From Zhengitettix transpicula (taxonomy: Eukaryota > Arthropoda > Insecta > Orthoptera > Tetrigidae): a DNA stretch of 64,000 bases. The stretch's first letter is position 1. Each line of letters starts with the position of its first letter. Positions 24,140-40,830 of the stretch are shown in pieces. The position numbers were made by a program, and so were the translations under genes. The notes beneath the pieces are model-generated. The model saw nothing but the letters and a program-made list of their open reading frames with translations, did no database searches and was not told where the DNA came from. The stretch is from contig CM073596.1 in NCBI GenBank assembly GCA_037074705.1, positions 20,682,001 to 20,746,000 on the forward strand, read 5' to 3'.

Positions 24140-24410
24140 AATAGTTTACCAAAGAAGAATCTGACCTAATGGACACAGAGGAGGGTAAGTTGTAGAAGCC
24201 GGCGAGCAGAGACAAGTAGTGTGATGTGAAAGAGGTTGCGACAAGACGAGAACCGCAACATGACCGAAGCCTTTCCACGTCCGCAGCCTCGCTATAGACC
24301 TAGTCAAGTCGTGTCCTCTGCGTGGGCGGCTGACGTCACAGACAACGCGCAGCAGCTGACTCAAGTCCACGTCAGGCAGCCTGCAGGTTCAACGGCCACC
24401 AGCACAAGGT
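24140..24410 (+). promoter_or_regulatory. Promoter-like island with CRE and EGR/GC box, possible first exon
   Basis: A locally GC-rich stretch holds GCGTGGGCG at 24320-24328 (the EGR/Zif268 consensus, extending to GGGCGG) directly followed by a perfect palindromic CRE, TGACGTCA, at 24331-24338. An AAG|GTAACT-like splice donor lies about 75 bp further on, near 24409. Two full consensus boxes within 20 bp are unlikely in background this AT-rich. No coding sequence is recognised on either side, and the direction is inferred only from the possible donor. Confidence 0.3.
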
Positions 24411-25455
24411 AACTGCTTTAATTATAGGTGGCAGTGCAAGAGACGCGCGCTCTCGCCTTGCCAAATAGCGTCGACACTTGCGTTCCAACCTCGACCACAT
24501 TCAACAGGTCTCGGCGTTCCTCGATGATTACCACAAACTCGCCTAAAGCAATCGCTCTTATCGCCTCGTAATCAACGTCCTTGACTGAAAATAAGCATTG
24601 CCAAAAACCTCGCATATCTCTTAAAATTCGGAAAGCTTCTGTGGTGAACGCGGTCAGTGAGGCCAGTTAGGGTTTAATGCGTAAAATGTAGATTAGCGGA
24701 TTTGACAATGCAAAAGACATACAAAAATGGGTGGTCATGAGTGAAATGAAATAAAATATACTGTTAATGAAATGCGAAGGTCATTTTTGGTTGCTAATGC
24801 AGCGCCGCCAATTTTCTCTCAATTAGTCGTCTACTTCTTTCGGTTAATATCAATGTAATTTTTACGGTCTAGATTTTGTAGCCCTTTTTAAAAATCTGGC
24901 AACACGTCTCAAAATTTCTACGTCTCCTTTGACCTTCGATCACAAATTTTTTATTCTCCTAAAATATGTCAGCCCCTAGCTTCTCCCAACATGTCCGACC
25001 AACCGTCACCAATTTTTCCGGGTCGGTGTTCCTTGTTGCAGGCTGGCGACTGCTATTTTTCCACATGGCGCATGTCAGGCTGGAGTCCAAGCTCCTTAAC
25101 TCACCCTCAAACACGTCCAGCCTTCGTGGTCCCCATCAGCATTGTCCATCATCACGCCACTGTCCAAAACAGAATTCTACATACTGTAATTTAAATACCA
25201 CAAAAACGTGCATCACAATATCCTTCCGTTATGACGGCTTAATGAAGTTCAGGAAAGATAAATATTTGTCCAGTTCATTCTTAAATACTTCAATAATAAA
25301 AAAATTGGATTATATCTGTTGCCAAATCAATGGTCCCAGGCCTCTATTGATACTCAGGGTACTTATTACATTATTGCGAATTTATCTCGTAATTTAGTAC
25401 ATGTTATCGGTAGAACTGCCTTAAAACGTTACTATTTGGAGCTTAATTATTTATT
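24411..25455. other. Open frames of unknown meaning
   Basis: A plus-strand frame of 143 codons (24966-25397) and a minus-strand frame (24418-24615) are open in moderately GC-rich DNA. Neither shows a family motif. The larger one loses its higher GC content after codon 75, which argues against one conserved protein. Confidence 0.3.
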
Positions 25456-25645
25456 CCTACCTGTGGTGTAGGGGTCAGCGTTACAGAGGTCCCAGGTTTG
25501 AATCCCGACGAGGCCCCTGGGTGTTTGTGTGCGTGAGAGAATCTCTCGTCACATCAGTCCTCCGACAAGTCAAAATGAGTTTCAATAATGAGTCGCTAAT
25601 AACCTGAGTTGTCGATGCGACTGTAAACAAATCAATAAAAAAATC
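25456..25645 (+). mobile_element. tRNA-derived SINE
   Basis: The head starts CTGTGGTGTAGGGGTCAGCG (25461-25480, A box) and has a B box GGTTTGAATCC at 25495-25505. A roughly 110-bp body ends in GTAAACAAATCAATAAAAAAA. The head resembles the 13.6-kb SINE while the body differs, so the two may belong to different subfamilies. Confidence 0.65.
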
Positions 25646-26829
25646 TATTCCTGTCAATACACTGAATAATTGTCGTACTGGGAAGAAGAAATGGTCAGCA
25701 TTTCCATGATTGGAATGAGAGGTAAAAATATAGAATTATCGGACACGACTAAATAAAGAGTATATAATAAGACATGTAAGTCATATCCCATACCTGGAAT
25801 TCACACTTCTCCTTCCCAATAAAATAAAAATGAGTCGCTAAAACAAATACATCATTTTATCTGTTCACAGAGAACGTAACTAAAAGATGCCAGAGAACAA
25901 AACGGCAGCTGTGTCAACAATTGAACAATTTTATCTAGTTCAACAAAGCTACACATGGCCGATTCCAAACAACATGGATGTAGTAGCAGTCGTATTTTAA
26001 GTGAGACATAAAAACCTAACACGAAAAGGTCACATAATCTTTAAAGACAGAGAGAGCAAGTGAACTGATCGGTTGGTATTTACATTACATGAACAGCAGT
26101 ATTCTATCATAAGGTAAGAGTTATAGTTGAAAGAAATCCCTGGATAATTTGCAAACGCTGAATTATTTAATTTATTCTGCAATTAGTTCATATGTAACAC
26201 ACAAAAAAATATCTCCGTAACATTGAGCACGTTTCTATATGCGTTGCTCGCTCTCAAGTCTTAAGTGGCATACAATGACACTCTTTTACACTTTACAACG
26301 CATTCAGAGAGAAAGATTAACTAATGTAATCCGTCCTTTCTATGTCTGGCTCGTCGGATTGAGGAACGGACCCTCGTAGGAGGAAGCACATGAGCAGACG
26401 ATGGCGACAGAGGTGTTCGCTGGAAAACCCGATAAACTGAATCACACGATAATGATTCATTCATGATCAACACCCTGAAAGTCCACTTTCACAGATGTCT
26501 TATATATTATATAATTAAAATAATTGGTATGAAAAGAATGTTTCATCTGAGGAATGACCTCTACGAAAATTTGAAGAATTTCCTCCGGTTCTGAAAGGGG
26601 ACGCCGAACTCCAATTTCAGGTAAGCCACTCATGTCAAAAACAGGTGGCTTCCAAACTACAGTAAAATAATTTAGTGGTTAAAGAACTAAGTTGACAGCG
26701 TGATACTGACAAAGAACAATGATTCTGTATGAAGCTCACTGTCCATCATCACATGGGTGAGTGTCATTGAGCGTGTCCAAAGTGAGTAAGGATGTGACAT
26801 TGTCAAAATAATTTCGATCAGTGGTATGG

Positions 26830-27150
26830 AAAGGAAAGAGAGATAGTTTGTGGCTGACCTGAAAATTGAAGAACGGCGAAGTCACGCGGGACCGAAGGAT
26901 GATCTTCAAATTTTTCGGAAGTTCTCAATGTTACGCCATTGTGTATATCTTGCTTCCTGATAGGTCATTTTTCGTTTGCGTGTTCCACGTCCATGCCAAA
27001 GTGGTCTACCAGAGACTGTCGGCTCATTTATTGAGGTCCGTAGCAATGGTTGTTTGACGGTACGGGATTGTTAACCCCAACCGGAGCACCAGTGGACTAC
27101 TCTTGGCTCAGCGCTTGAATCTGTCTGGCTTGGGTGCCCCTACCAGGAGC
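26830..27150. other. GC-rich segment, unrecognised
   Basis: A compositional island without a second copy here. Short frames such as 26866-27057 (plus) have no recognised domain. The stretch near 27060-27150 with TTAACCCCAACCGGAGCACC looks like part of an interspersed repeat, but I cannot show this from one copy. Confidence 0.2.
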
Positions 27151-27820
27151 TTAAACTCCCGCCAGCATAGTTCTCAGCGTAATTGGGACAACACAAACCT
27201 CCCCGTCACGGTAAGTTGTTAGACCTTGGGGAGGTGTTCGTGTTTCAGCATTATGTTTGTCCACCATTACTTGCTCGACAACTCTTTGTTCCTTCAGTCG
27301 GAAATTTGCATCAAAGCAAGATGTATGCTGCCAAACTATATCCTCCGTCAACCAGTGTCATGAACCTTACTTAACCTTCCACGATTTGTATACTGAAGTT
27401 AATATTTTTCACGTTGCCTCAGCAAACGTTCAAAAGAAACAAACCAATTGGTGTTAACACAATCGCCGTTTTAATTCCTTCTATTAATAATGCATTGAAA
27501 GTGAAAATTCGTGATGTGATTGGGATTTTAGAAAATGAAGTGGCGTCACGTTTGCCCTTGTCCCATAATAAGGATAGCATGCGGGCCTCATTAGCTCCTG
27601 TACCCCGTGGGCAACGTTCGCAGGTTGAATATCACAACTCTACCACATATATGTAAATATATTTGCTAGAACGAAAACGTGAGGAAACAATGTTTCACTT
27701 TGATGCCATTGAATTCTCGTTAGCAAATCTGAGGAGAAAGCAGTCGCTAGTCCTTGAAAAAAAAGCAACACATTAGCTAAGAAAAATTAAATTTTCAACA
27801 GAACATTTTACTAGTCCTCG

Positions 27821-28252
27821 TTTTTTTAAGGGTTACAGACTACATGAGGGTAATCCACATGGTGGCAACTTCCCTTTAATAGCATAGGAAGGGATTTGAA
27901 AGGGGGAATGCGGAAGGGTAGAGGAAGGTAGCCAAGGGTTAACTAGACCCCCGGGCTATGGTTTAAGGATCCCACCCGGCATTCGCCTAAAGGTAATGCA
28001 GGACAAACCCTAGAAAACCTGCATCAGGTAGACCGGGCAATGGGTACTTGTCCCACGCCCTTCCGATATCAGGAGAGGAGTTTGCTGTGGGGACGCAGCA
28101 TTCCGTTCTCCGTGCCTCGAACCGTTTAGAAGGCAGCTGGCCGACTGTTCCAATGGGAACAGCGAACAACTCTTACCGGCTGCCCAATATCTCTGACCCC
28201 GGAACATACACCTCTCAAAACAGGTCGAGGTGCCTCGGCTTGTGGGAACCTT
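27821..28252 (-). mobile_element. Poly-A retroposon family A, long copy 3
   Basis: About 430 bp from a left T run to TTGTGGGAACCTT. It includes every block seen in the shorter copies plus the inner part (CCCACGCCCTTCCGATA, CGCAGCATTCC, GGCAGCTGGCCGACTGTTCC). A short minus-strand frame (27987-28169) is conserved with its neighbour but has no recognised domain. Confidence 0.7.
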
Positions 28253-28385
28253 AGTTTAAAAACGGAAGGAGGATAAGGCATCCCTAAAGGTCTCCGTCTC
28301 TCCTACAGTGTTTTACCTACGAGAGAACATCCCTCGCAGGTTCTGCCTGCAATAAAATAATCCTTGCAAACATGTCGAGTCCTAG

Positions 28386-28819
28386 TTTTTTTTTTTAGGG
28401 CAACAGGCTACATGAGGGTAATCCACGTTGGCCAACTCCCCTTTAATAGCATAGGAAGGGATTTGAAAGGGGGGATGCGGAAGGGTAGAGGAAGGTAGCC
28501 AAGGGTTACTAGGGCCCCCAGGCTATATTTTAAGGATCCTACCTGGCATTCGCCTAAATAAATGCAGGGAAAACCCTAGAAAAACCTGCATCAGGTAGGT
28601 CGGGCATTGGGTACTTGTCCCACGCCCTTCCGATAGCGGGAGAGGAGTTTTCTGTGGGGACGCAGCATTCCCTTCTCCGTGCCTCGAACCGTTTAGGAGG
28701 CAGCTGGCCGACTGTTCCAATGGGAACAACGAACAACTCTTACCGGATGCCCAATATCTGTGACCCCGGAACATACACCTCTCAAAACAGGCCGAGGTGC
28801 CTCGGCTTGTGGGAACCTT
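28386..28819 (-). mobile_element. Poly-A retroposon family A, long copy 4
   Basis: This copy lies 133 bp beyond copy 3, in the same orientation, and is nearly identical in content. It also loses similarity exactly after TTGTGGGAACCTT. Two independent copies ending at one base suggest this is the true 5' end of a unit of about 430 bp. Both conserved minus-strand frames (28523-28837 and 28554-28736) run through the repeat and are not called as genes. Confidence 0.7.
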
Positions 28820-29539
28820 GGTGGCTGTGTATGGCACACATTATTCCTATGAGGGTACTACCCCTGATTTCAATTTTTCCTTTTTCTTTGTCAGCCCGTT
28901 TCCCGCTTCTTTCCACTGCGGATATTAGGGTGCGCTGGATCAATTATTTCCTCGATTGAGACGTGCGCCAGTGGAGGGTTTCGATCTGAAGCCCCTCTCC
29001 CCTTATCTTCAACAAGGGGCGACTGCTGTGTGAACGTACCTACTATTATGTCAACAGACACAAACATATAACGCCCAAACGCAGCATGCATATCGAAGTT
29101 TAAAAACTCATAATCAAGATTCTTGCTCATCTGATTTTTTTCTAATAGATTTGATTGACATCATTTTTAATTTCAGCGAACTGGTTTGTGAGCAGTGAGA
29201 CTAGTGATGGGAAACATGAATATTCAAATTATTTCGAAACCATGGAAATATGTAATTCGAGAGTATGATCGGAACATTTCGTTTTGGTTTGAACAGTAAA
29301 CGGTTATTAATTAAGTAGTCATTTGGAAATACTTAAACGCGGCAATATTATTAAGAGGCTACTGGATACTTCAGAGCTTGAGAAACATTGTGACCCAAAA
29401 GTCAATTACACCACGAGGCAGTCGATACGGCATAAGAGGCAGGGATAATTTTCTAAGAAGTCGTCACAACCTACGGTCATTGAGTGGTACTGAATACAAG
29501 ACGTCAAAAGAATGAAGACTTCAACGACGTGAAAATGGT

Positions 29540-29710
29540 AAAAATTCCATTTCAGGAATATAAATAAGCTTTCACAAGCATCAGGCTGTTCGATTCCTGG
29601 TCCGGTCGACATTTTTTCCGTCCTCGTACTTTAATTGAACTGATCAATGGCTTTGACGGCCTGATGCTTGTGAAGGCTTGTATATATTGCTGAATTAAAA
29701 AATTCCAAAA
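29540..29710. repeat. Inverted-repeat element around a SINE-like B-box fragment
   Basis: Core arms 29566-29586 and 29659-29679 are reverse complements over 21 bp with one mismatch (CACAAGCATCAGGC / GCCTGATGCTTGTG). Weaker pairing extends outward through TTCAG-AATATA words to about 35 bp per arm. The loop contains TGTTCGATTCCTGG, a tRNA B-box-like word, followed by CCGTCCTCGTACTTTAAT, which resembles the tail of the SINE-like sequence at 29.83-29.92 kb. Confidence 0.55.
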
Positions 29711-29827
29711 ACCTTTGATCAATTTACACCTTCATTCAGGTCCAAGAATTAGACAATGGAAGAACTGAGATTCGTAACAGTAGGTTTAATGGATGAAGGA
29801 ATTTCGCACCAGATCTGGAGTCGACAG

Positions 29828-29925
29828 GGATTGCTCAGTGGTGGAGTGTCCCCTCGGTAAGCGGGAGATCCAGGGTTCGGTTGATATCTTTCGGTCCTCA
29901 TATTTAATGAATTATCTGTAAAAAT
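29828..29925 (+). mobile_element. tRNA-like SINE fragment
   Basis: TTGCTCAGTGGTGGAGTGTC (29831-29850) is a good A-box region. AGGGTTCGGTTGA near 29872-29884 is a decayed B box. The tail TTTCGGTCCTCATATTTAATG resembles that of the fragment at 29,590-29,635. The tRNA-like half is too decayed to be a functional tRNA. Confidence 0.45.
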
Positions 29926-32900
29926 AACTTAATGTATTAGCAACTAAGCTTATTAACACGAATATATTTTTATATATATAGTTTTAAAAAAACAGCGCCT
30001 TTAATTTAATATATACATGAAATTGACCTTTTTAAATAAAAACTTGCCACATTACAAATATTATTTTATTTTACACCAACACTATACTCAATTACAATTA
30101 TATAATATTGAAAAATGTAACATGAACATACATTTGAGTACTTTTGTGATTTACAGTTCTGGAATAGTTTAGAAACAAATTACAAAAGTAGAAATACAAG
30201 AAAAATATAAAAATGGGAATCTGTCAGACCTGAAGTTATAAAACGTCACCAACGTGTCACCAAATTGTGATCTTGATGAGGTTATTTCTCGTCGTTGGTT
30301 ACTACTCCATAAAGTACCTGTCAAGAAAGTAACTATCAAAAACACATTCTGGATGCTATCAAAAAAAGTTTATAGTTTATAATATTCACCACGTTGGTAC
30401 TTAACATTTTTAATTTATTATTTGTCTGCCCCTATGGCATGTAATCAGCTCGTTTTGTCCGGCTACTTTCAAAGAATATCTCAAAATATTTTATCACATT
30501 TTTACGACTTGACTAAACAGATGTGAGAACTGGCAGGGTTTTTTTTCCCGAAATTCCGGAAGAATTTCTCGTACAAACTATGTACTTCCATCTTCAGCTC
30601 AAACCACCTGTGTATCGTGAAAACAGATATGCGCTCCATCATATGCAGCATCAAAGACTTCATCTTCTAAGAAAATACGTACGTTAACCTTCAAACTTGG
30701 CAATTTAAGAATTTAATGTGAGATTATCGTTTTCTCTGAAATGTGATCGTTACATCATTCATTTGATCACAAAGGGTCCACAGAACAAAATAGATCGTTC
30801 TATCACAAGACTATATTACGCCACAAAATAAAAGATAATAATTAATAATCCATAATAGAGGACTTATTCATTAGCGCCTGGGAAACGATCCCGCGGACAT
30901 CACAACACACACACACAATCGCAGCAGCTCTAACCAGAAGTGCAAAGGTTTTGCACGCTTGTCGCATATTGATCCTTGCAGCGCCTTCCTGCACAGGATC
31001 TACGCCGAAGATTGAACCACTCCAGCCTGGCGACGTGGAAACCACTCCACAGAAATGCTGACCGAAACTGATTCAAGTCGCCAAATAATAAGAAAAAAAA
31101 AAGCTACAGAATTGTCAGTGGGGGAAGAAACAGCAGCGAAAAATTTTGTCATATTTAGGAATTTATTATAGAAAAATACGCACGTCAGAGAGGAAAAAAA
31201 AATTAATCCGGGGCAACTCAGAACTGGATAGGGAACATATTGAGCAAACGTTGCCCGACAATGAGGGGCAAATAAGTGTTGTGGTTTAATTGCATGGTAC
31301 CGGAAGGAGGACACGTCGAATTTCCACGAGTAGAAAAAAACTAATCTATTTTAAAGAACCTGAAGATAGTTTTGGACGGAGAAATATATATTTTTTTTTA
31401 AAAAAAAAGTCATTGACTGCTTGTCTATCGCGCGAAACAAATCAAAGAAAAGGTGCAAATGCAAAGGAAACCTCATTAATCCGACCAAACATAGCGAATT
31501 CGGTAAACTGCTTTAAGAGATATTTTAAAGGTGATAAACAAAACAGTTTGAAGGGTGGAACATGGGACACAATGAAGAGGCTCTCTGAAAAATAGATGAT
31601 AATTAAAAAAATTCTTCACCCATTCTGAGAACAGTAAATGAGCTATATGAAGGACAGCAGAAAACATTGGGTTGTACAAGAGTAATCTGAAGATTGGAGT
31701 CAACGGAGAGCTGAATTTTCAGAACAAGCTCTTCGACCTGCCGGAAGACAGAATAATTCGGAACTGAGATGACTTCCAAGACATACAATATAAACATAAC
31801 ACACGTCACGTGTTAATACTACCACTTCGTAGCTGGTTAGTTCACTATATGTATACTTGATTTAGTTTGAGTGACATGTAACACGAACGTATCATCTCAG
31901 TAGACAAATTCTTCTTCTAATATATACATCAATTTACTATGAAGTGTTCCAAACACGGACTTTTACAAAATTGTTTTGACTCTGGAGGTGTCCATTGTCC
32001 CCGACAGACTTGCGTGGCGTAGGTCAGCGTTAAAATCAATGGCTCTGACCGATTAAAATTCGTGACACTGTTCGAAAACCAAGGAAAACTTTCACCCTGG
32101 TGATCAGATTTACTTCTCACTAAATCTTATTGTTGGCGTATTTTCCTCGTGCGGTAGATCGTCCGCAGTGTAACTGTTCGCAAAAAGGACGGTAAAGGAT
32201 ATAGTTAAACATTAAATAATTGTGATGTATTGTCAAAGTAGACGTCCAGGTTGTTGCCCCAGCAGAAGGTCGACGCGCCCGCGCATTCCCTGGCCAAAAG
32301 AAACCTGCTAATGATCAAATTCCTCACCTTCCCACATATTGTATAAAGAACGTCTTAATTTATATACAATGGTACTTCCTCTAAGAAAAGTGATTAGAAA
32401 ACACGCTGCCCAGAATATATAAACAAACCTTCCACAGCCGTTTCACATATTTAATCGTAAACGTATAAATAAATCACGAAGGCCCTCCCGAACACGAAAA
32501 AAAAACTCATTCAGCTTAATTTAAAGTCAAGATAAATAATGAAGAAGATAAGTCTGTTAGTAACAGTTATGTGTACAACCTGCCTTGCGAAGCCATATTT
32601 ACCAATTGCATGGGACAGAATTCAATTAGCGAAATATACCTTTCTTTGTAACGTAACAAAACCAAATGGATGAAACGTGCTAATAATCACACACATGCAT
32701 TATACGTAACTTGTGGGAAGGGGGGAGAAACCAACTAGACGAACTACATACAAATCCATAAAAATGCAGGATGACGTCATATACTACAAACAGCAAATGT
32801 AGCAACCAAGGGAGACTCGTGTAATATTTTTTCCCCTGTTAGTGTGCATGAAAGTACGTTAGCAAAGAAGCTATTAATACAATCCATAGCGTCGAGTCAG

Positions 32901-35900
32901 GAAAGCGAGAAGATTGCCCAAAAATAACTCTGAATCGGCTCTACTGGTAGATTGCTAATAAATATAGACACTCCAAACTTATACGGATAAACATGTGGTT
33001 CTAAGAGCTCGTTCAATTTCATTCTAGCATGTTCTTAATGCACTTATCCGCAACTCGTGGACATCGTTTCAGTTTGACGAACTAGAACGACGGCAGAAAA
33101 TTGCATATAACCTTATTGACTATTAATTACGTACACACACGAGTGGGGTAAAAATACGTCAGTGGAAAACGAGTATGAAGATAAGCGACCACGAGAGATC
33201 CGACAGTGGACTTGCCCTTCGGCTCTTGGTTCGCGCAACCCGTTGTCCACAGCAATTTATTGATTTCCACTGCTTAGACCCACTTTAGATCCATACGGCT
33301 TAAAAATATAACGCGCACATACCTATCACTTCAAATTAATAACCGTAATGCATAAACAACTTACATAAAACATAACATTTCAGTAAACAATAATGAATTA
33401 AAGCCATTACAACTCATGTAAAAAATTAACAACACACTACCAAAATATAAACATCGCTAATGTCATAGAAGTAATTATGTACTTATGATATTGACAGTTA
33501 CCCAGCACCTGTAAAATTGGTTAATCACATACTTGTACCAGACATTTGAATAGTAGTCTGCCCTAAAACACTAATTCTGTAAGATGGTTTAAAGTAACCT
33601 AATAAATCAATTATTGTAAGACACTCTTCAATGTGTTAAATAAGTTTCTTGATTAAATTTTCTACTCGTCTTGATTAATCTTCTCCAATATCATTCGGAA
33701 TAGTATTGCTTACCTTTAAATACACTTTTTACAGTTCCTTTACAAGCAATAATGGTCAATTAAGTAAATCCACAAGAATTTCACACGTTAAATTCAGAGA
33801 AAGCCGTGTTTCAGTTTTATTCCAGCAGTAATTCATCTACAGGCTTGTAGAAGGGGCAAACAAGAACCATGTTACTGGACACAGGTCTAAGCCTATCATG
33901 ATTTGAAGCTCGTACAGCAACAATTGTTTATTCATGAACATGCCTATGCTGAACTGACGTAATGTCCTGCTTATTGCAACAATTAACACCATTATCACAA
34001 TAGGTACCAACTAAAACAAAAGCCACAAAATTTGGAAAGTGTAAAACTGTCAAACTTTTAAGATAATTTGTGTATGATAATCTATTTCATGTCTTCATAA
34101 AATGTATCAAAAAATCAAATTGCATACAAACTGTCAAAATATATTGCAGAAACTGAAAAAAATATTTTTATATTCTTTGATAATTTAGCTAATATGTATT
34201 CTAGTGTAACACAAAATTTTTCAATATTCCTTGAAGTAAGTGTAAGTTTCATTTTCTATTTAAATAACATTAATAACCAGATAAACTAAAAAGTGTCAAG
34301 TGTACTCTCGACAAAAGTAATTCCACATTTGTTCGAATCCATTACACTATAACTACAGGTTAAGTTGATTAGCTCTTACAAGACTAAATGAGTTTTGATT
34401 GGCGTAACAAAGTAAATGGTTTATAATTCAAATTTGATTTTAAAGCTTCAATACCAAATACATTCACCGCTCGTACAAATAACATACTGTACAAAACTTA
34501 TCAATACTGGATCCATTTCAGAGTTTCACAAGCTATAATGAATTCTATGAAAATTAACTAAGATGCTTCAGCATTATCATCTGAAGATACGTAATTCTGA
34601 AGAAGTCCCACTATTGCAAATAATTGTCCAAGACAAAGCGACCAATGACTTTGTAATGCTAACACATTTAAGAAAAACCTACATAAGATTTTATATAATT
34701 CCTAATCTACAGGCTGTCACAAAAAACTTAAATACTCTGCATTCATTTGCACAATTTGACTGTTGCCAATGGCTTTCACTGATGAACAGAAGTGAATAAT
34801 TTATCATCCCATTATTTTTAACTATTGTTTCATTTATTTTCTTTCAAGTAATGTCACTGCATTGTACAATTCCAAGTATTTTCATTAAACTCAAATCGTT
34901 ACAAACAAATGTGAAAGCCTTGGAAACGTACAATGAACAATAGCACTTAACACAAGAGGAACTAAAAAATGCATTTATCTTATTAATTTACCACCAAATT
35001 TTGATTATCAGTCACATGAAATAATGATCGTGCACAATTGTCAACAACTGCTCTAGCAATCACTGACTGCATCAGCACCTGGAATAATTGTAACTGCAGC
35101 ACAGAACACATGAAATTTCAAAACCACTGTCCGTAATTTGTTAATGTATTCAAACCAAATTTCACACTAGTACTTTTCATTTGCAGCTTGTGAATTACAA
35201 GGTCCTTAGGCTACTTTATTTAGAAGAGCTTGTTCAGAAAAGGGATAACTGAAAATATAATTGAATATTCAGTCCAAATAGTCGAGAACTTTTCATACCA
35301 AAAGGTTCCATTTTTGTTTATAACTCACTTTGATTATTTGTATTTAGAAAATTCGTGGAACAACCAAGGTATCAATGCTGAGTGAATTCCACAATTACAC
35401 AATAGATCATTATTTACTATTTATATACATACAAAAAGTGCTGATTTTAAGTCACAATTCCACTTGAAAATTACAATGACAGAACATTAAGTATAAACGA
35501 AATTTTAATTTTTTAATATAAAAGTGGTGCTTTGTTTACTTCCACCATAGCAAACATCCAAACAATCTGTTCATTGAGTTTCAGCCGAGATAACTAAAAT
35601 TTTATATAGTGGAATAATAATAGTTAAAAATATAATTTTTTTTGACAATAAATATTTCCACAAATCTTGATAAATAATTTAACTAAGTATTGATCAGTAT
35701 TTATTAACAAGATCCACATATTCCTTTTGATACATAATCAATGGGAAAAAATGAAGAAAATATACAGTGAGAAAAAAGGCTCCAATTTTATTTCAGCTTA
35801 AATTTGGTGCCTTTGCTTCTTTTCCTCCTCTCACTATTTCAGGTAGAAATTAAGAATGACCACAATCATGTTCATTCTAATGTAATCATAAGAACAAAAG

Positions 35901-36296
35901 TGAAAGGAGGAATGCCATATCAATTGAAGGAAATAAATTGCTTAATGAGACCGCAGTGACGAAGAAGCAAAAAGTTTTGGGGAGGAAGGGTAAGAAAGTT
36001 TACATTCTAACTATGCATCCAATGATTGCAGGCATGAGGAATTGCCCTTGGCAATAGAAGATAAAGGAGGAACTTCCTGTGACCGGACTTAAAAGTAAAC
36101 TTTCACAGATGAAGTGTTGCCTTCACCTAGCTAAAGTGTTCAAGTCTATCAAACATTTTAAAACATATCACATTTTTTTTAAAAAAGAAAACATGCACCT
36201 AATCTGACACCACAAAATAAATCAAGCATTTCGCAGTAATAAAACCACCAAGTTATGTGCAATTAAGTCAACAGGGACCAAATAAGTTTTCCTTCT
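29926..36296. other. No gene or repeat seen; distal part may be 3' UTR of the E2 gene
   Basis: 6.4 kb with no recognisable coding frame and none of the window's repeat families. The part nearest the E2 gene (about 33-36.3 kb) has the look of a long AT-rich untranslated or intergenic region. Confidence 0.45.
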
Positions 36297-36492
36297 TTTA
36301 TTGTAAAAAAAAGGAAAAAACATCTTTCTGATGAAATACTAGCAATGGTCAGAATTATTACACCAGTGTCAGGAAGTCCCGTAAGTTGTTTGATTCATTT
36401 TTTTTCTTGCTTCTTTTTTTGTTCTATTGTTTTTAGAAAATGTAACGGACAGCTGATTTGGGTGAGCCGGGCCGCTGTTGTAGGTGGGAGCA
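36297..36492 (-). other. Proximal 3' UTR of the E2 D gene with candidate polyadenylation signal
   Basis: Downstream of the TGA the minus strand runs about 190 nt to an AATAAA hexamer (plus-strand TTTATT at 36297-36302). It follows an A- and T-rich stretch. UBE2D transcripts often have long, alternative 3' UTRs, and the AT-rich sequence down to about 33 kb has further possible signals, so this may be only the first of several ends. Confidence 0.35.
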
Positions 36493-40406
<3,914 letters not shown>

Positions 40407-40830
40407 TTGACGGCCTGTGTGTTACAAATTTCTGGTTTGAAACCAGACAATGAAACCGCTAGCCAAAGACCTTTGATTGGGCAAGTAAGATGGCTGCTTT
40501 CTAATTCTAACGCAATAATACCAAACTAGTCAACAAAATGTATGAAGAACTAGAAAACTAAACTTTTCACACTTCACACACTTATAAATTCTCCTTATTT
40601 AATTTAGCCTCGTAGGAAAACACACGTAAATGGTAGTGTAACCTTTGACACAGAGAAGTACGAACTAGAAAAGAAGCACACGTTATCCGTTGGTGCTCGG
40701 AACTTCCTTTCAGCGTCGCCAAGTTTCCACTACCTCTACGGCTCACTACGAGATGGCACAAATAACAAATGACCCGAGGTCGTAGCTCGTGAAGCGGCCA
40801 TAAGATGGCTACTCCTCAAGATCTTCATAC
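40407..40830 (-). promoter_or_regulatory. 5' UTR and promoter-like region of the E2 D gene
   Basis: This is sequence immediately upstream of the E2 start codon and richer in GC than the introns. Recognisable boxes are a minus-strand CCAAT (ATTGG at 40476-40480), a YY1/Pho-type AAGATGGCTGC at 40487-40497, GAGATGGC near 40750, and a second AAGATGGC at 40802-40809. Housekeeping E2 genes usually have TATA-less promoters with such boxes. I see no clear TATA box. The transcription start cannot be fixed, and an untranslated upstream exon is possible. Confidence 0.5.

Noticed and set aside
24966..25397. 143-codon plus-strand frame as a gene
   Set aside because: A second frame is open over the same bases, composition changes partway, and no domain or promoter is linked to it.
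28010..28837. Conserved minus-strand frames shared by two neighbouring loci
   Set aside because: The conservation comes from both lying in copies of one retroposon. Two different frames are open at once and neither resembles a known protein.
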